A stretch of DNA of 64,000 bases from Drechmeria coniospora (lineage: Eukaryota > Ascomycota > Sordariomycetes > Hypocreales > Ophiocordycipitaceae), in assembly GCF_001625195.1 (NCBI RefSeq), contig NC_054389.1, positions 496,001 through 560,000 of the forward strand, in the 5' to 3' direction. The notes below the pieces were generated by a model. That model was given only the letters and a program-made list of their open reading frames with translations, was not told the DNA's origin and searched no databases. A program made the translations under genes and the position numbers. Shown in pieces: positions 30,496 to 42,332 of the stretch. Numbering within the stretch: the first letter of the stretch is position 1; each line of letters opens with the position of its first letter.

Positions 30496-33400
30496 CAGGT
30501 GTCGATACTAGTGCCGAGCATGTGCATGCTTGTAACTGCACCACTGCACATGCGAATGTTGCTGTAGCATACACCTAGATACAGCACTTGCATGCGTTTT
30601 CTGTCGGTGTGCGGTATTATTAGTAAGTACAGTTACTGCATGTACAGAGTGAGTACGGAGATGTGCTTCCTACGTAGGTAAAACTTACCTTGGTTCCAAG
30701 TATCCATCTACGCCGTACCGTATCCATCTACCTAGCATCTACCTTCGCCCAGGCCAGCCCTTGCCCTTACTCGGACACCAGCCGTAATAATACTCCGTCA
30801 TCACAGCACCGTACAGGTGTGCTGCACTGTACTGAACGCCGTACTGTAGGTGTACCGTACTGTAATTCCCCTACCGAACACATCACGTGCCGTATTCTTC
30901 CACCCCTACCGGCGCTTCGTTCCGCCGAGAAGCCAACACCGTTCCCCGTCCGTGACCACGAACTACGCCGACGTCATGGCACTCGCGACGCCGACGACGG
31001 CGGGCGCAACGTCATGGCGACGTGAGGGCCAGCCTCGTTCCTCGCGCCAGCCGTTCGGCGGGACCTGACAGGGACAGGGGACGCAATGGTGCCGCGCCCC
31101 AAGTACCGGTACACGTCCTGGAAAAGTATGACGAGCACCCTACTAGTACCTACTGTGGGGGTCGAAAAGTATTTGCCTACCTTCAGGTACCATTTTCTGC
31201 CATGTTAGATTGGACTAGGAATGTGGTACCTAAGGGTAGGCAAATACCTTTTGCCACATACTGTAGTAGTGCAGTGTTACTGAGTGATCAGGCTTTGGCA
31301 GCTACCAGTGCAACTACAGTAGTTGTACATGTACATGTTAAGCAATACATGTAATTACGAAAAGTAATTACTTACTTACATACCTAGTAGGTACTTGTCC
31401 GTACACTGCAGCCAGTACTCCGTATTGCTGCATCGTATCATGACAAATACACCGACTCCCTAGTGCTCGTCGCACGTCACCCCTGCGAGCTTCCGAGCTT
31501 GGCGCTCGCGTCGGCGCCCTGGCCCTGCTGTGCCGAGCGTCGCCGTCATGATGCAATCTCGTGCTTGCTTTGACCGAGCTCCGTCGGCCAGCCCTTGCGC
31601 TTCCCGTCGCCTCCTCTTCCCTTGCCCGCCGTTCACTCGCCAACGGCAGCACACGTAAGCAACCCTGGCTGGCTGAGCCAAGGTGCGCCGACAAACTCTC
31701 CGTTGTCCGTGCGCGTACTGTCCATGTACTGTACATCTCCGTGCGCGTACTGTCCATGTACTGTACATTGCCCGTACGTACACTGGCAAGCAGGTACGGA
31801 GACGAGAGTGCCGGATACTACGGTGTGCTTGCACAGTACCGTGCTTTGTTTGTCGGTGCAGGCTTGACAGGATATATACCAACCTACAACTACGTGTACG
31901 TTGTATGGGCCATGCAAGCACCGATGCTGGGTTGCTGGGTGCTATTGTGCTGAGATGCTACTGTAGCCTACCAGCATACATGGCTGTGGTGGCGCCTGTG
32001 CGTGCACATGTTCTCGGTGCGCCTACCGCCGTACTCCTTGCACAGTGCATCGAGCACTCTGTAATAATATCAATACTTGCTCCCTACCAAAGTCGCCGTC
32101 GTTGCGTTCCAGATCTTGCACGACGGCCTGCCCTGCGAGAGGCACCTACGATTGTTCGCGCCCAACTGCCCGCCGTGCCTGTGCCGTGCCGACCGTCCAC
32201 TGGCTTGGTGCCTCGTGAGGCGTCAAGGTCGCCGCCGCCGCCTCACCTCTGTCGCAGGCACCACCACCGCCGTCGCCGCTCCTGTTTTTTTACTTTCCCG
32301 GCAAACCCAACGGCCTGTCGCCTCGCCTCCACCGCCGAACTCGATCCAGGGCAGCCCGGAACAGCTACCGAATGCGGTTCCGCGGAAAACCAAGACGCCA
32401 AGGCGCGACGCTCTGCGTCCTCGTGTCACCATCTCGACCCTGGTGTTCGTCCAGCGAATGGCGAGCGCCGGAGGAGGAGCAGGCGTCGACGGAATCCTCA
32501 GGCCGACGGAATCCTCAGGCCTCCGACCATGGTGCTGGCGCCCAACAGCAAGTGCCGCGCAATAATGGCATCGAGTATTCCTTGCACGGCACCGCAGAGA
32601 CCGTACCATCCGTACGCCGTCATTGTCCTTGTGCTCACTTGCTGCGCTGCTGGTGCCATCGTCGGCAGCCCCTCCGGAAACGAACCATCCTCGTACTGTG
32701 CTGGTACGCCTAGGTCCTTGCCACCGGTACGTGCATCTAGCCATTTGCATGTACAAGTACATGTACTGTACTGTACTCTGTACTGAGCGTGCGGAATCGG
32801 TACTTATGTACTCCATACTGAGCGTGCAGAAACTCCATGTACTCCGTACTGAGCGTGCAGAATCTCTACAATACTGGTGTTGGATGACACTGTCCTCGCT
32901 TCGTAAGTGGTTGTACTATAAGGTACGTGGCCATGTATCGATACAGACAAATGACGCCATTGCCATCTCGCACAAGTACCGTACAGTGCCTGGGACAGTG
33001 CCGCGAGTGCAGGCAGGCGCACTCCGCATACCACCTGCCCCGACGTGCAGGGAACGCTTAGAGAGCGGTCACGTTTGGAAGGAGCCGTCGGAGCCATGTT
33101 TGGAAGGAGCCGTCGTCGCCGTCGTCGCCACCTGTGCAGGTACGGTGCTCCGTGCCACGATCGCGTGCACTGTGCGGCGGCGTACGTACCGCAGAGGTAC
33201 TGGTGGGGGCGGCACACCAGGGCTCCGTACCTGCGCGGTACCTGCGTGCGCATAGTGCGCGGCCGGCTGCCGTACTGTCGTCCGTTTCGTCGACGAGCGA
33301 CTGCCCTGCCCTCGGCGATGCGAGGTGAATCCATCTTCCTCCATCATCGCCCTTCGTCGCCCGCACCATGCCATCTTTCCGTCGACGCCCGCCAGCCACG

Positions 33401-33825
33401 TCTCGTCCTCGATGCTGATGCTGACGCCGAGATGCTACGTTGTCGTCGGAGTTGCGTCCCCTCGCCTGAGCCCGCAACCCTCCGGAGCGGCGTGGCGTAG
33501 GTTGCGGCTTGCTCGCGCCTTGCCCCGACTTGGCCCGCCCGAGGCTGCATGCGGAATCGTCTCGGCCGGCGTGACGCCCGAGCTCGCCAAGGCACCAATG
33601 ATGACGCCTTTCGGACCCAGCCAACGTCCGCCGTGGCTTCACGCCGTCGTCGTCGCCCATCGTCAGGCACGCGGCGGCAAGGTTCGCTAGCACTGGCACC
33701 GCAACCTCGAAACGCGTGGGCGACGAGGGCCCCGAGGCAACTGGGAGGCAACCGGAGAAACCAGGAGGAAACCAGGAGGAAACGACAACGAAACCCAACG
33801 CGCCTCGATCGAGGCAGGGCCGGCC

Positions 33826-34025
33826 GGCTGGCCATCCGCTGAGCTTCGCCGCCCCGAGCCTCGGTCGATCTCACCCGACGACGGGAAACCTGCCCCTCGC
33901 TTCACCGTGGCGGAAAATGGAGAGTGGCTGGCCATCCGCCGAGCTTCGCCGCCCCGAGCCTCGGTCGATCTCACCCGACGGGAAATGGAGAGTGGCTCGA
34001 CGTGACATTCATTCCCCACGTCTTG
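33826..34025. repeat. 100-bp direct duplication
   Basis: GGCTGGCCATCCGC at 33826 recurs at 33926, and the following TCGGTCGATCTCACCCGACG block is kept in both copies. The copies then diverge. Confidence 0.85.
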
Positions 34026-34274
34026 GGACCGAGCGAGACCGCCGAGCGACGCTTCTCGGCCAGCTTGGCAGCGCACCGAGGGCAGGAGATGCCGTGCATC
34101 GCCGCCGCAAGCCATTCGAACGTACCATCGTCCTTCCTTCCCTCTCCCACCATGACCTTGCCCTCTCCGTCGGGCGGGGAGGAGAGCGTGGTGGCATGTC
34201 CTCGGGTCAAGTCGGAGGCATGCTCGCTGCCCGAGCTCGCCCTCACGCCGCCCATCGACCGCCATCGCAGGTCA

Positions 34275-34555
34275 GGCACGACCGCCGCCGATGACCTTGT
34301 CGAGCTTCGCCGCCGATGACCCTGTCGAGCTTCGCCGCCGATGACCTTGTCGAGCTTCGCTGCCAATGACCTTGTCGAGCTTCGCCGCCGATGACCTTGT
34401 CGAGCTTCGCCGCCGATGACCTTGTCGAGCTTCGCCGCCGATGACCTTGTCGAGCTTCGCCGCCGATGACCTTGTCGAGCTTCGCCGCCAATGACCCTGT
34501 CGAGCTTCGCCGCCGATGACCTCGCCGCCGATGACCTTGTCGAGCTTCGCCGCCG
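34275..34555. repeat. 25-bp minisatellite at COX16 3' end
   Basis: About eleven copies of GATGACCTTGTCGAGC plus TTCGCCGCC, one partial. It ends about 15 bp before the COX16 stop codon complement at 34570. Because 25 is not a multiple of 3, each frame cycles through a 25-residue super-repeat, and long minus-strand frames stay open by chance. Confidence 0.95.
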
Positions 34556-34569
34556 ATCCCACGCTGCCG

Positions 34570-34972
34570 TCACCGCAGGATGCCGTCGCTCTCGCCCGGC
34601 AGTCGCTCCACGCGCTTCTGCTCCCAGTCGTCGAGGTCTCTCCCGGCGAGCCGCTGCGCCGTCGCCGTCAGCACTGCACCGTCGGCGCCCATCTCGTTGT
34701 CAACCTACGTAGTACTCGTCCTTCATGTTGACGCGTCGCGCCGATCGTCGGACCCCGAGCTCCTCGTCCTTGGTCAGCTGCCGCACCTTGCGGTCGTGCC
34801 GCTCGTACCGTATCGCCGTCGCCGGCGTCAGCACGAAGGAGCCGGCGATGATGACGGCGATAAAGGGCAGCCCAAAGGTGAGGAACGGCCGCCTGTTCAT
34901 GAGGGCGCGGTACCGCGATCCGACCGTGTGCTCGCCCGACGGCCGGAACTTTTTGCTCTGAAAGGCCGGCAT
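34570..34972 (-). CDS. COX16: COX16, cytochrome c oxidase assembly protein
   Basis: Mitochondrial inner-membrane protein needed for assembly of complex IV. Model: exons 34972-34709 and 34653-34570 (115 aa). The first exon gives MPAFQSKKFRPSGEHT, one transmembrane helix (FLTFGLPFIAVIIAGSFVL) and TPATAIRYERHDRKVRQLTK. The 55-bp intron (GTAGGT..GCGCAG) is needed to reach the conserved family end RLAGRDLDDWEQKRVERLPG; read through, the frame stops after EYYVG. Length fits the family. The 25-bp array begins immediately after the stop codon. Confidence 0.92.
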
Positions 34973-35854
34973 GGCGGATGGCGGATGAGCGGACGCGTCC
35001 TGTCGACGAGTTGAAATATTCAATCGAGAGGCAGAGGCCGAACGAACACGGTCGTGAAGCGGAGTGACGAGAGCCGTCGTCCGAAGTGGTCAGAGACTGC
35101 TTGAATTGTGGTCAGAGACTCTGCTTGAATTTGTGGGGCATGCCGCCGCTGCAGCTCGGCACAAAGTCACTCTGATGAACTTGTACTAGTACATGAACTG
35201 AACAAGCAAGTGCACAAAGTGCCGAGTACATGTACATACTTGGACTGTTACTCGTACAGTACTTACTGCACTACCAAACGCATTGTACCACTACCGTACT
35301 GTATTAGTAACAAAGGTACTTTACGGAGGACAGTAAGAAGTATTCAGTACTTGCACAACTGCTGCGTGCCCAGGTAATGAACACGGCGTAACTTGTGCAA
35401 GTACATGTACTCTGTATTCCGTACTCCGTACTGCGTACAAAATGCATCATCTACACACATCCATCGTCACGATGCGCAAAAACAGAGCACTCGTCCGTGG
35501 GTGAATTCAGGGCCTTTACGGTACCTTTGCGCCGACAAATCGAATCAACAAATTGTTCATTCTATTATCCGTAGTCCCATGCCCGTCCACGCCGCTGCGG
35601 CACGAGCCCGTCTCCGTCGCCGGCGCGCCTCTCCCATCCCTATAGGGTAGCTCCCCTCCATCGCTGTCGCCGCGTCGCCCGTCGCCCGTCGCCAAATCGG
35701 AACAGGCATCGAATATAAACAGGCAGGCTTGCTCGATCCAATCCATATGAAACACAACGAGCGATGCCGACGCCCACCGAAAAGTGTACAATACAAACTG
35801 GTATACCCGACAAAGGAGAGAGCGGCCGGGAGCGGCGGGAAAGGTCGTCGTCAA
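34973..35854. other. Intergenic, COX16 promoter side
   Basis: 882 bp between the COX16 start and the stop of the SLMAP-like gene. 35170-35440 is GTAC-rich. No gene seen. Confidence 0.5.
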
Positions 35855-37883
35855 TCATCGCTCGTATCGGATGGACCGGCCGTCGCTCCAGCCGTTTATG
35901 TACGCCATGAATCCCATGCCGATGAGGACGACGCCCAGCATCGAGGCGAACGGGAGCACCTCTTGCAGCTCCATCGCCCGCGTGCCCGGCGCGCTGGCCG
36001 TCATGGTCCCTCCGGCCTGACGTTTCGCGCTCACCGGCGGCGCCTTGCCGGCGCCTCGGCTCGGTTTCCTGTCGGCCCGGGCCTGCGCGTGCGCCTGGGC
36101 TTGCCCCTCGGCCTCGGCCTTGGCCCGCAGCCGCAGCACCATGTCGGCGAGGGAGGCGCGTTCCGTGTCGCGTTCCGACTCGGCCGTCTCGCAGCGCTGC
36201 CGCCACGTCTGGAGCTGCTCGCGCAGCTGTCGCATCTGCCCGTCCATCGAGTTGATGCGCGCGAGCAGGTTCGTGACGTCGGGTGACGTGACGGCTTGAC
36301 CATCGGGCAGGCCGTCGGCCTTTGTGTCGGACGCGGCGTCGGACGAGGCCACTTCGGGGGCCTTCCCGAGCGCCGCGACGTGTCGTTCCGTCGATGACTG
36401 CGTCGAGGTCGGCGTCACCTCGTCGACGGACTGCTCGAATGTCGTGTCCACGGAGAGCGTCGGTCCGGGCGCTGAATTCGGCCCCGAGGCCTCTTCCCGC
36501 AAGCCCCCTTCACCGGCCGAGCCGGACGCGATGCCGTCGTCCAGCTCTCGCTCGTGCGCCTCGACGGACGCTGCTCCGACCGCGTCGGCATCGAGCGTCG
36601 CGCCCGTCCGATCCTTCAGCCGCCGCGCGACATCCTCGGCGAGCTCGCGCGCCTCGCGCTCCCGGGCCAGCATGCCCTCGAGCTCCCGCAGCCGGACGGC
36701 CTGGCTGTCAAAGTCGCGCCGAGCGTTGTTCAAGGCCTCGGTGAGCTGCATGATCTGCACGTCCCGCACCGGCGACTTGAGCTTGCGTTGGTCCGGCTTC
36801 TCCGGCAGAGGTTGCTGCGGGGGCGGCGCCGGAGGGTCCGAGAAGCGCGTCTTGTCGCGGAACATCTTGGGCTCTTCCCTTTCCAGATCCTTGACGTCGT
36901 CCTTGGACAGGAGCGTGCGGACAAACTGGTTCGTGCGGGACAGGTCCTGCGCCTGCAGACGCGCGTTCCGCATCTCCGCCTGTCGTCGCGCGTCAGGACC
37001 GCGAGGGGGGCAAGGGGGCAAGGCAAGGACTCACCGTCAACCGCTTCAGGATCTGGTCGGTGGCGATGGGCGCGAGGAAAAAGGGACGCTGCCCGTTGAC
37101 GGGTGCCGGCCGGCCCATGGGTCGCCGAGGTCCGTTGGGCACGAGCATGCCGTTGGCCGGGTCGAGGTCGCCAAAGTTCATGTCGAGCACGTTGCTCGTG
37201 TTGCTCAGGAAGCCGGCGTGCTCGACCTTGGCGGCGACCTTGTGGTGCACCACCGTCTTCTGGTCCTCGCTGACAATGTCGATGCCGAGCTCGAGGTGGT
37301 CCGCCGTCTGCAGCTCGTGCGGCTCCGACTCGCGGTTCTCCTGGGACAGGCGAGTGCCGTTGACAAAGGTGCCGTTGGACGACTTGACGTCGCGGATGTA
37401 GATCTTGCCGTTTCGCTCGGCGAAAATCTCGGCGTGCTGCCGCGACAGCACCTTGCTGTCGAAGAAGCCGTTGGCCGGCGTCGGCACCGTCTTCTGGTTC
37501 GTCTGCCGGCCGATGCGGAGGCTGTCGGGCGCAAAGGGCACCGCGATCGTCTTGCGCTCAAAGGTGCCGTTCAGGGACAGCAGGTAGAGGACCGGCTGGC
37601 CGGGCGGCAGCTGCGTCGGCGACGCCTGGGGGGGCTCGGGGCGAGCCATCTGGGGTTGGCCGTTGGGCCGTGGCGCGAGCCGCAGGTCGTCCTTGGACCA
37701 GCTCTTGGGGCGCTTGCGTGACCACTGCAGGTCCGAGGCCGACGTGGTGGTGTTGGAGGAGAGGGACGACGTCGACGAGGCCGACGAGGACGAGTTGGAC
37801 CGCGAGAGCTGCTTCCGCAACATGCCCCTCTCATCGGCCCAAGGCCGGGAGACGAAGCTTGGCGGTGCGGCGACGGCCGTCAT
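35855..37883 (-). CDS. SLMAP/PRO45 homologue: FHA domain, coiled coil, tail anchor
   Basis: Model: exons 37883-37035 and 36979-35855 (657 aa), with a 55-bp intron GTGAGT..GACAG in phase 0. A FHA domain spans about residues 97-205, with LRIGRQ, SRQHAEIF and the phosphothreonine-pocket SSNGTFVNG. Coiled-coil segments follow (about 340-400 and 530-600, for example LLARINSMDGQMRQLREQLQ). The last residues form a single membrane helix (FASMLGVVLIGMGFMAYI) with a short basic end, a tail anchor. This order is that of SLMAP, fungal PRO45 and yeast Vps64/Far9, STRIPAK subunits at the ER, nuclear envelope and mitochondria that act in cell fusion and sexual development. Function here is inferred from architecture. 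Confidence 0.85.
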
Positions 37884-38629
37884 GTGCGCGGTGATGGCCG
37901 GTCGAGGATGACTTTGAGGCCGATGCCGATTGCTTTCAACGTCGTTGTCAAGGACGATTTTGACGACGGTTTCGACGACGACGGTTTCGATGACGGCTTC
38001 GACGACGGTCTCGACGACGGTCTCGACGACGGTCTCGACGACGGTCTCGACGACGGTCTCGACGACGGTCTCGACGGCAATGTCAAAGACGATTTCAACG
38101 ACGATTTCAACGTCCTTTTCCGCGTCGCTATCGACACCGTTGCCAACTCAACCTCAATGTCGCTCGCGGTGCCCAAGAGGATGCGGCGGGAGGATGTGCA
38201 AGCGTAGTCGGGGAGGGAGATCGGTATGCCAAGGAATCGGTAGACAGCCGGGCATGACGTAGCCGTAATCACGCACGCAGAGGTATCGCGCGAGGGTCGC
38301 TGCCGCTGTCGGAGGCCAACTCCGACGGTTTGAGCCAATTCAAGGCATGATGTCGTGTCGGCAGTTGGTCAGCGGTCGAGCCTTGCTCACGTGATGACGT
38401 CTGCGCATCAACGTTTGGCCGCCCCCGCATCGGCACCCGCACCCGGCAGCCGTACCCGAGGCTATCATTGGCCCCATCAGGCTATGCCTGCCAGCCTTGT
38501 TCGTCTAGTCCGCGTCCCATCCCAGTCCGAGTACGAATTAATTCGACCCGAGGTCGAGGAAACAACGAGCTCTGCAAGCTTGCTTCCCCGTCTGCCGCAC
38601 CTCAGAAGCACGCACGAGAAGCAGGCACA
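37884..38629. other. Divergent intergenic region, SLMAP-like/MGR2
   Basis: 746 bp. It starts with the 12-bp array at about 37960-38090 close to the SLMAP-like ATG. The remainder is unremarkable; no gene supported. Confidence 0.5.
37960..38090. repeat. 12-bp minisatellite (GACGACGGTCTC)
   Basis: About nine copies of GACGACGGTCTC with TTTC variants on both sides, 80-200 bp upstream of the SLMAP-like start. One plus frame reads DDGL repeats, the minus frame SSRP repeats. Confidence 0.93.
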
Positions 38630-39195
38630 ATGCCTCCTGTGACGGCCGTCCCTGGCGGCCAGAATGCGCCCACCAACTTTGACAAGTGTACGTCTCCCGT
38701 CTCGCCAGCCATGGGAGGGAGCTATAGCTAACCGTCCACAGTGAAGATGGGCGCCATGATGGGCGGCAGTACGTCTCGCAAATGGCCGACGGTCGTGCCG
38801 TAGGGGAACTGCGCTGACGGATGCAGCTGTTGGCGTCATCATCGGTTTCATCTTTGGTAGGGTTCCGCCGACCATGAGCCGTTGAGCGTCGCTCACTCCC
38901 CGTCCCAGGAACCGTCAACATCTTCCGCTACGGCGCCGGCTCGCAAGGCATCATGCGAACCCTCGGACAGTACATGGGCGCCTCTGGAGCCACATTCGGG
39001 TGCGTCCCTCTGCCGCGTACGGCGTTGGATGCATGGCTTGACTGACGCGACGGAATCGGCAGCTTCTTCATGTCCATCGGCAGCGTAATTCGATCCGACG
39101 CCGACCCCAAATGGCAGGAAATGTACATGCGAGCGCAGCGGCGACCCATCGTCATCATGGCGAACCATGCGTGGAGGCGGCCGCGGGACGTGTAG
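38630..39195 (+). CDS. MGR2: MGR2, mitochondrial TIM23-complex subunit
   Basis: Small inner-membrane protein that couples TIM23 to presequence sorting (animal homologue ROMO1). Five coding exons: 38630-38687, 38742-38768, 38827-38856, 38909-38999, 39063-39195 (112 aa). Exons 2 and 3 are only 27 and 30 nt. All introns are GT..AG and 52-63 bp. The spliced protein reads LKMGAMMGGTVGVIIGFIFG, then TVNIFRYGAGSQGIMRTLGQ, YMGASGATFGFFMSIGSVIR, which is the two-helix ROMO1/MGR2 signature with GxxxG packing motifs. The C-terminus (KWQEMYMRAQRRP) is basic. ORF scans see only fragments. Confidence 0.93.
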
Positions 39196-40139
39196 GATTT
39201 CGACTCCATGCGGCGGACGCCGATGGACGCCAGCCGAGGCGTGGAAGACCATGGCACGGAACCGGCGAGGACCTGGCCTCAAAATGCCGCCCGAGTGAAC
39301 GTCAAGGAACGGAGAACGATGGCATGCTGCTGATGGAGTTGGCCTGGCGTAATGGACGACCATTCTTCCGGCACCTCGGACATGGACATATCGTTAGCAA
39401 GGTGACGACGGGAGCCGTTCCGTCGCGCATGGCAGACCTGCTGCGCTCGATATGATATGACCATGTACTTATGTTGTATAGGCACCCGTGTACCTATTTG
39501 GCCGACGTGACGGAGAGTGACCCGAGTTTCAGATATATACCCCGGTTGCTTACGATGCCAGTGCGCCCGTACCATGGCCGAGTGCTGGACCGGCTGAACC
39601 TTTTGCTGCCGCCAGCGTCCATTGTCGCCGAGGGCTGTGCTTGCACCGACGTTGACTGATGGGCCGCGAGGTTTGCCCCCACGGGCTCTGTCGATGTTGC
39701 CAGCCTCACCTACGGTTCCAGACTGGATGCTGAGCCATGACGCCGTCGACCTTGCACCTCCACGCGCGGCTGTCCCCGTCAAGCGGACGACTCGCCGCTG
39801 GAACCCGGCCGCACGGTTTCGGAGTGCCGTCAGCGACGATCCTGCAAGGTCGTGATGCTGTCCCGAAGACGCGTCCGCGTCGGTGATTTCCTCTGGCCGT
39901 CCATGTGAAACCAGCAACGATGCCAGCTTGTTCGTTCCCGTTCCCGACCGTCGAGTCTTGACGTTACGATGCTTGACGGCAATGATGCCATGCGCGGCCG
40001 CAACCCCATGGTGAGCATTCATGCGTGTGCTTGCTGGTTTGGCCGGGCGCCGGCGCTCGAGATGGCCGGCTTGGCGACGACAGTCTTTGGCTCCTCGCAT
40101 CCGCCACTTATATAATATAATGTCCGGCATCCCCGAGCC
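39196..40139. other. Intergenic, MCO promoter region
   Basis: 944 bp between MGR2 and the multicopper oxidase. A long minus-strand frame (39279-40427) crosses it but overlaps the oxidase and shows no domain, so I treat it as spurious. A TATATAATATAATG stretch at 40109-40122 lies just before the chosen oxidase ATG. Confidence 0.45.
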
Positions 40140-42063
40140 ATGTTCTCGATGCGTGCGCCGACACGAACGGCACGCTCCATCGACATGGGCGCCTCCAGCA
40201 GCCTCCTGTGGCGAGCCGCCTTTCCGGCGCGTCACGCGGCGAGCAAGCCGTCGCAGAAGACGACCAACGGGTACGATCCGTCGACGACGAGCATCGGGGC
40301 CGGTGTCTAACGTGGGAGGTAGAAATTCGCTGCTCGGAACGCTGCTGATGCCCCTGCTGCCCGTCTTCCTCGAGAGCAACCCCATGCCGAACGGGTTTCC
40401 GTGGAGCCTCCTCGACGTCGACACCAACTACTACAGGACCTGTCCCCGCACGGGCGTCATCCGGTCCTACGACTTCACCGTCAGCAGGGGCCTCGTCGCG
40501 CCCGACGGCCACGAGAAGCACGCGTTGCTGGTGAACGGCGCGTTCCCCGGCCCGCTCATCGAGGCCAACTGGGGCGACACCATCCAGGTGACGGTCCGCA
40601 ACAACATCAGCGGCCCCGAAGAAGGCGTGGCCTTGCACTGGCACGGCTTCCTCCAGACGGGCAAGCCGTGGCAGGACGGCGTGCCGGCCGTGACGCAGTG
40701 TCCCATCGCCCCCGGCCGGCAGTTCACCTACTCGTTCGAGGCCGAGCTCTACGGCACCAGCTGGTACCACTCGCACTACTCGGCCCAGTTCGCCGGCGGC
40801 CTCTTCGGGCCCATGGTCGTCTACGGGCCGCGCGAGAGGGAGTACGACGTCGACGTCGGTCCCGTCATGCTCTCCGACTGGCACCACGGCGCGTACGCCG
40901 ACCTCGTCCACGAGGCCATGAGGCCGCACGGCAAGGCCTCTCCGTCGGACAACAACCTCATCAACGGGAAAAACGACGCCGGCTGCGCCCTCGGCGACGA
41001 CGGGACTGCACCCTGCCGCGGCGACGCCGGCGTGTCCCGCTTCCGCTTCCGGCGCGGCAAGACGCACCGGCTGCGGCTCGTCAACGCCGGGAGCGAGGCG
41101 CTGCAGCGCTTCTCCATAGACGGCCACAGCATGACGGTCATCGCCAACGACTTCGTCACGGTGGAGCCGTACGAGACCGACGTGGTGACGCTCGGCGTCG
41201 GCCAGAGGACCGACGTGCTCGTCAGGGGGCACCTCGCCCCCCGGTGGGACGCGTACTGGATGCGGGCCAACATCTCGGTGCCGTGCAGCCTCACGAAGCA
41301 GCCTCACGCCGTGGCCGTCATCTACTACGACGGCGCCGACGAGACGAAGCCGCCCCGGTCGACGGCGTGGCACAGGCCCGACCCGGGCACCTGCGCCAAC
41401 GACGACCTGCGGCGGACGCGCCCCCGGATGCGGCTCCCCTTGCCCGAGGCGGACCTCGCCTACGTGATGGAGGCGAGGCTGTATCGGAATGCCACCGGGT
41501 CCATGCTGTGGTCGCTCGACGGCGTCAGCTTCCGGGGCAACTACAACAGCCCGACGCTGCTCATGTCGCACCTCGGCAACCTGTCCTTTGACGCGCAGTG
41601 GAACGTCAAGAAGACCGACGACGCCAAGAGCGTGCGCGTGCACGTCAAGAACACGTCGCCCGTCTCGTGAGTGCCCTCTCCCCCGCGGCGGCCGTCGGTG
41701 CGACGCTGACCTCGCAGCCACCCCATGCACCTCCACGGCTTCAACATGTACGTCTTGAGCGAAGGGCTCGGCGAGTGGAACGGCAGCGTGGTGCATGCGG
41801 AAAACCCGCAACGGCGCGACGTCGTGCAGCTGCGGGCCAACGGGTACCTCGTGGTGCAGTTCGACGCCGCCGACAACCCCGGCGTGTGGCCTCTCCACTG
41901 CCACGTAGCCTGGCACCTCTCGGCGGGCTTCATGGCGCAGTTTGTGACGGGAACGACGGCGCTGGCGACGATGCGGCCGCCGAGCGTCGTCGCCGAGACC
42001 TGCCGCCAGTGGGGGGCGTGGACGGAGACGAACATACCGCACCAGATCGACAGTGGCCTGTAG
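40140..42063 (+). CDS. Laccase-like multicopper oxidase
   Basis: Oxidises phenolic or similar substrates with reduction of O2 to water. Model: exons 40140-40270, 40323-41666, 41718-42063 (606 aa). All copper motifs are present: HWHGFLQ, HSHYSAQ, HPMHLHGF and HCHVAWHLSAGF (Cys ligand of type-1 copper). Three cupredoxin domains fill residues about 80-600, and NPMPNGFPW followed by DTNYYRTCPRTGVIRSYDFT marks the ascomycete laccase-like group. The 51-bp last intron precedes HPMHLHG. The N-terminus is uncertain: the first intron (52 bp, TCTAAC branch, GGTAG acceptor) links a basic leader to SLLGTLLMPLLPVFL, a hydrophobic segment that could be an internal signal/anchor; no classical signal peptide starts the protein. 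Several N-glycosylation sites. Confidence 0.85.
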
Positions 42064-42332
42064 CGGCGAGACGTGCTTCCGCCGGACGCGTCGGCGGAAA
42101 GGCCGTTTCACCTCTTCTCCTGCATCTCTTGCGCATGCGCCCGATGCACCAGTCAGTCTGGCACCGACGCAGCGAGGGTGCCCGACGGTCGCCGAGAGAG
42201 AGCGCCCGCAGACAAAGGTAGAGCGAGGGACTTGTTGCGGGCGACAATGGGTTCGCGTCGAACTGGCAGAAGGACACGTGAGCATGGGGGCAGGCAGCAT
42301 TGGAGAATGAGTACATGTTTTTATTCCCCTGT

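Larger units (their letters stand above)
29443..34569. other. Large gene-poor interval
   Basis: 5.1 kb in which I cannot support a gene. 29760-30700 and 31100-33000 are rich in GTAC and CTGTACTTA words. 30900-31100, 32070-32700 and 33050-34270 are GC-rich with several overlapping frames up to 367 codons, but none has a domain, a consistent start or intron logic. A 100-bp direct duplication lies at 33826-34025 and a 25-bp array at 34275-34555. A missed, fast-evolving gene is possible. Confidence 0.4.

Noticed and set aside
31683..32786. 367-codon plus-strand frame
   Set aside because: Begins in GTAC-rich repeats, no domain, composition rich in Cys/Tyr/Val from repeat words.
33971..34573. 200-codon minus-strand frame with 25-residue repeat
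   Set aside because: Generated by the 25-bp array reading through all frames; the real gene here is COX16 in another frame.
39279..40427. 382-codon minus-strand frame
   Set aside because: Overlaps the oxidase 5' exons, has no recognisable family and Arg/Gly-rich antisense composition.
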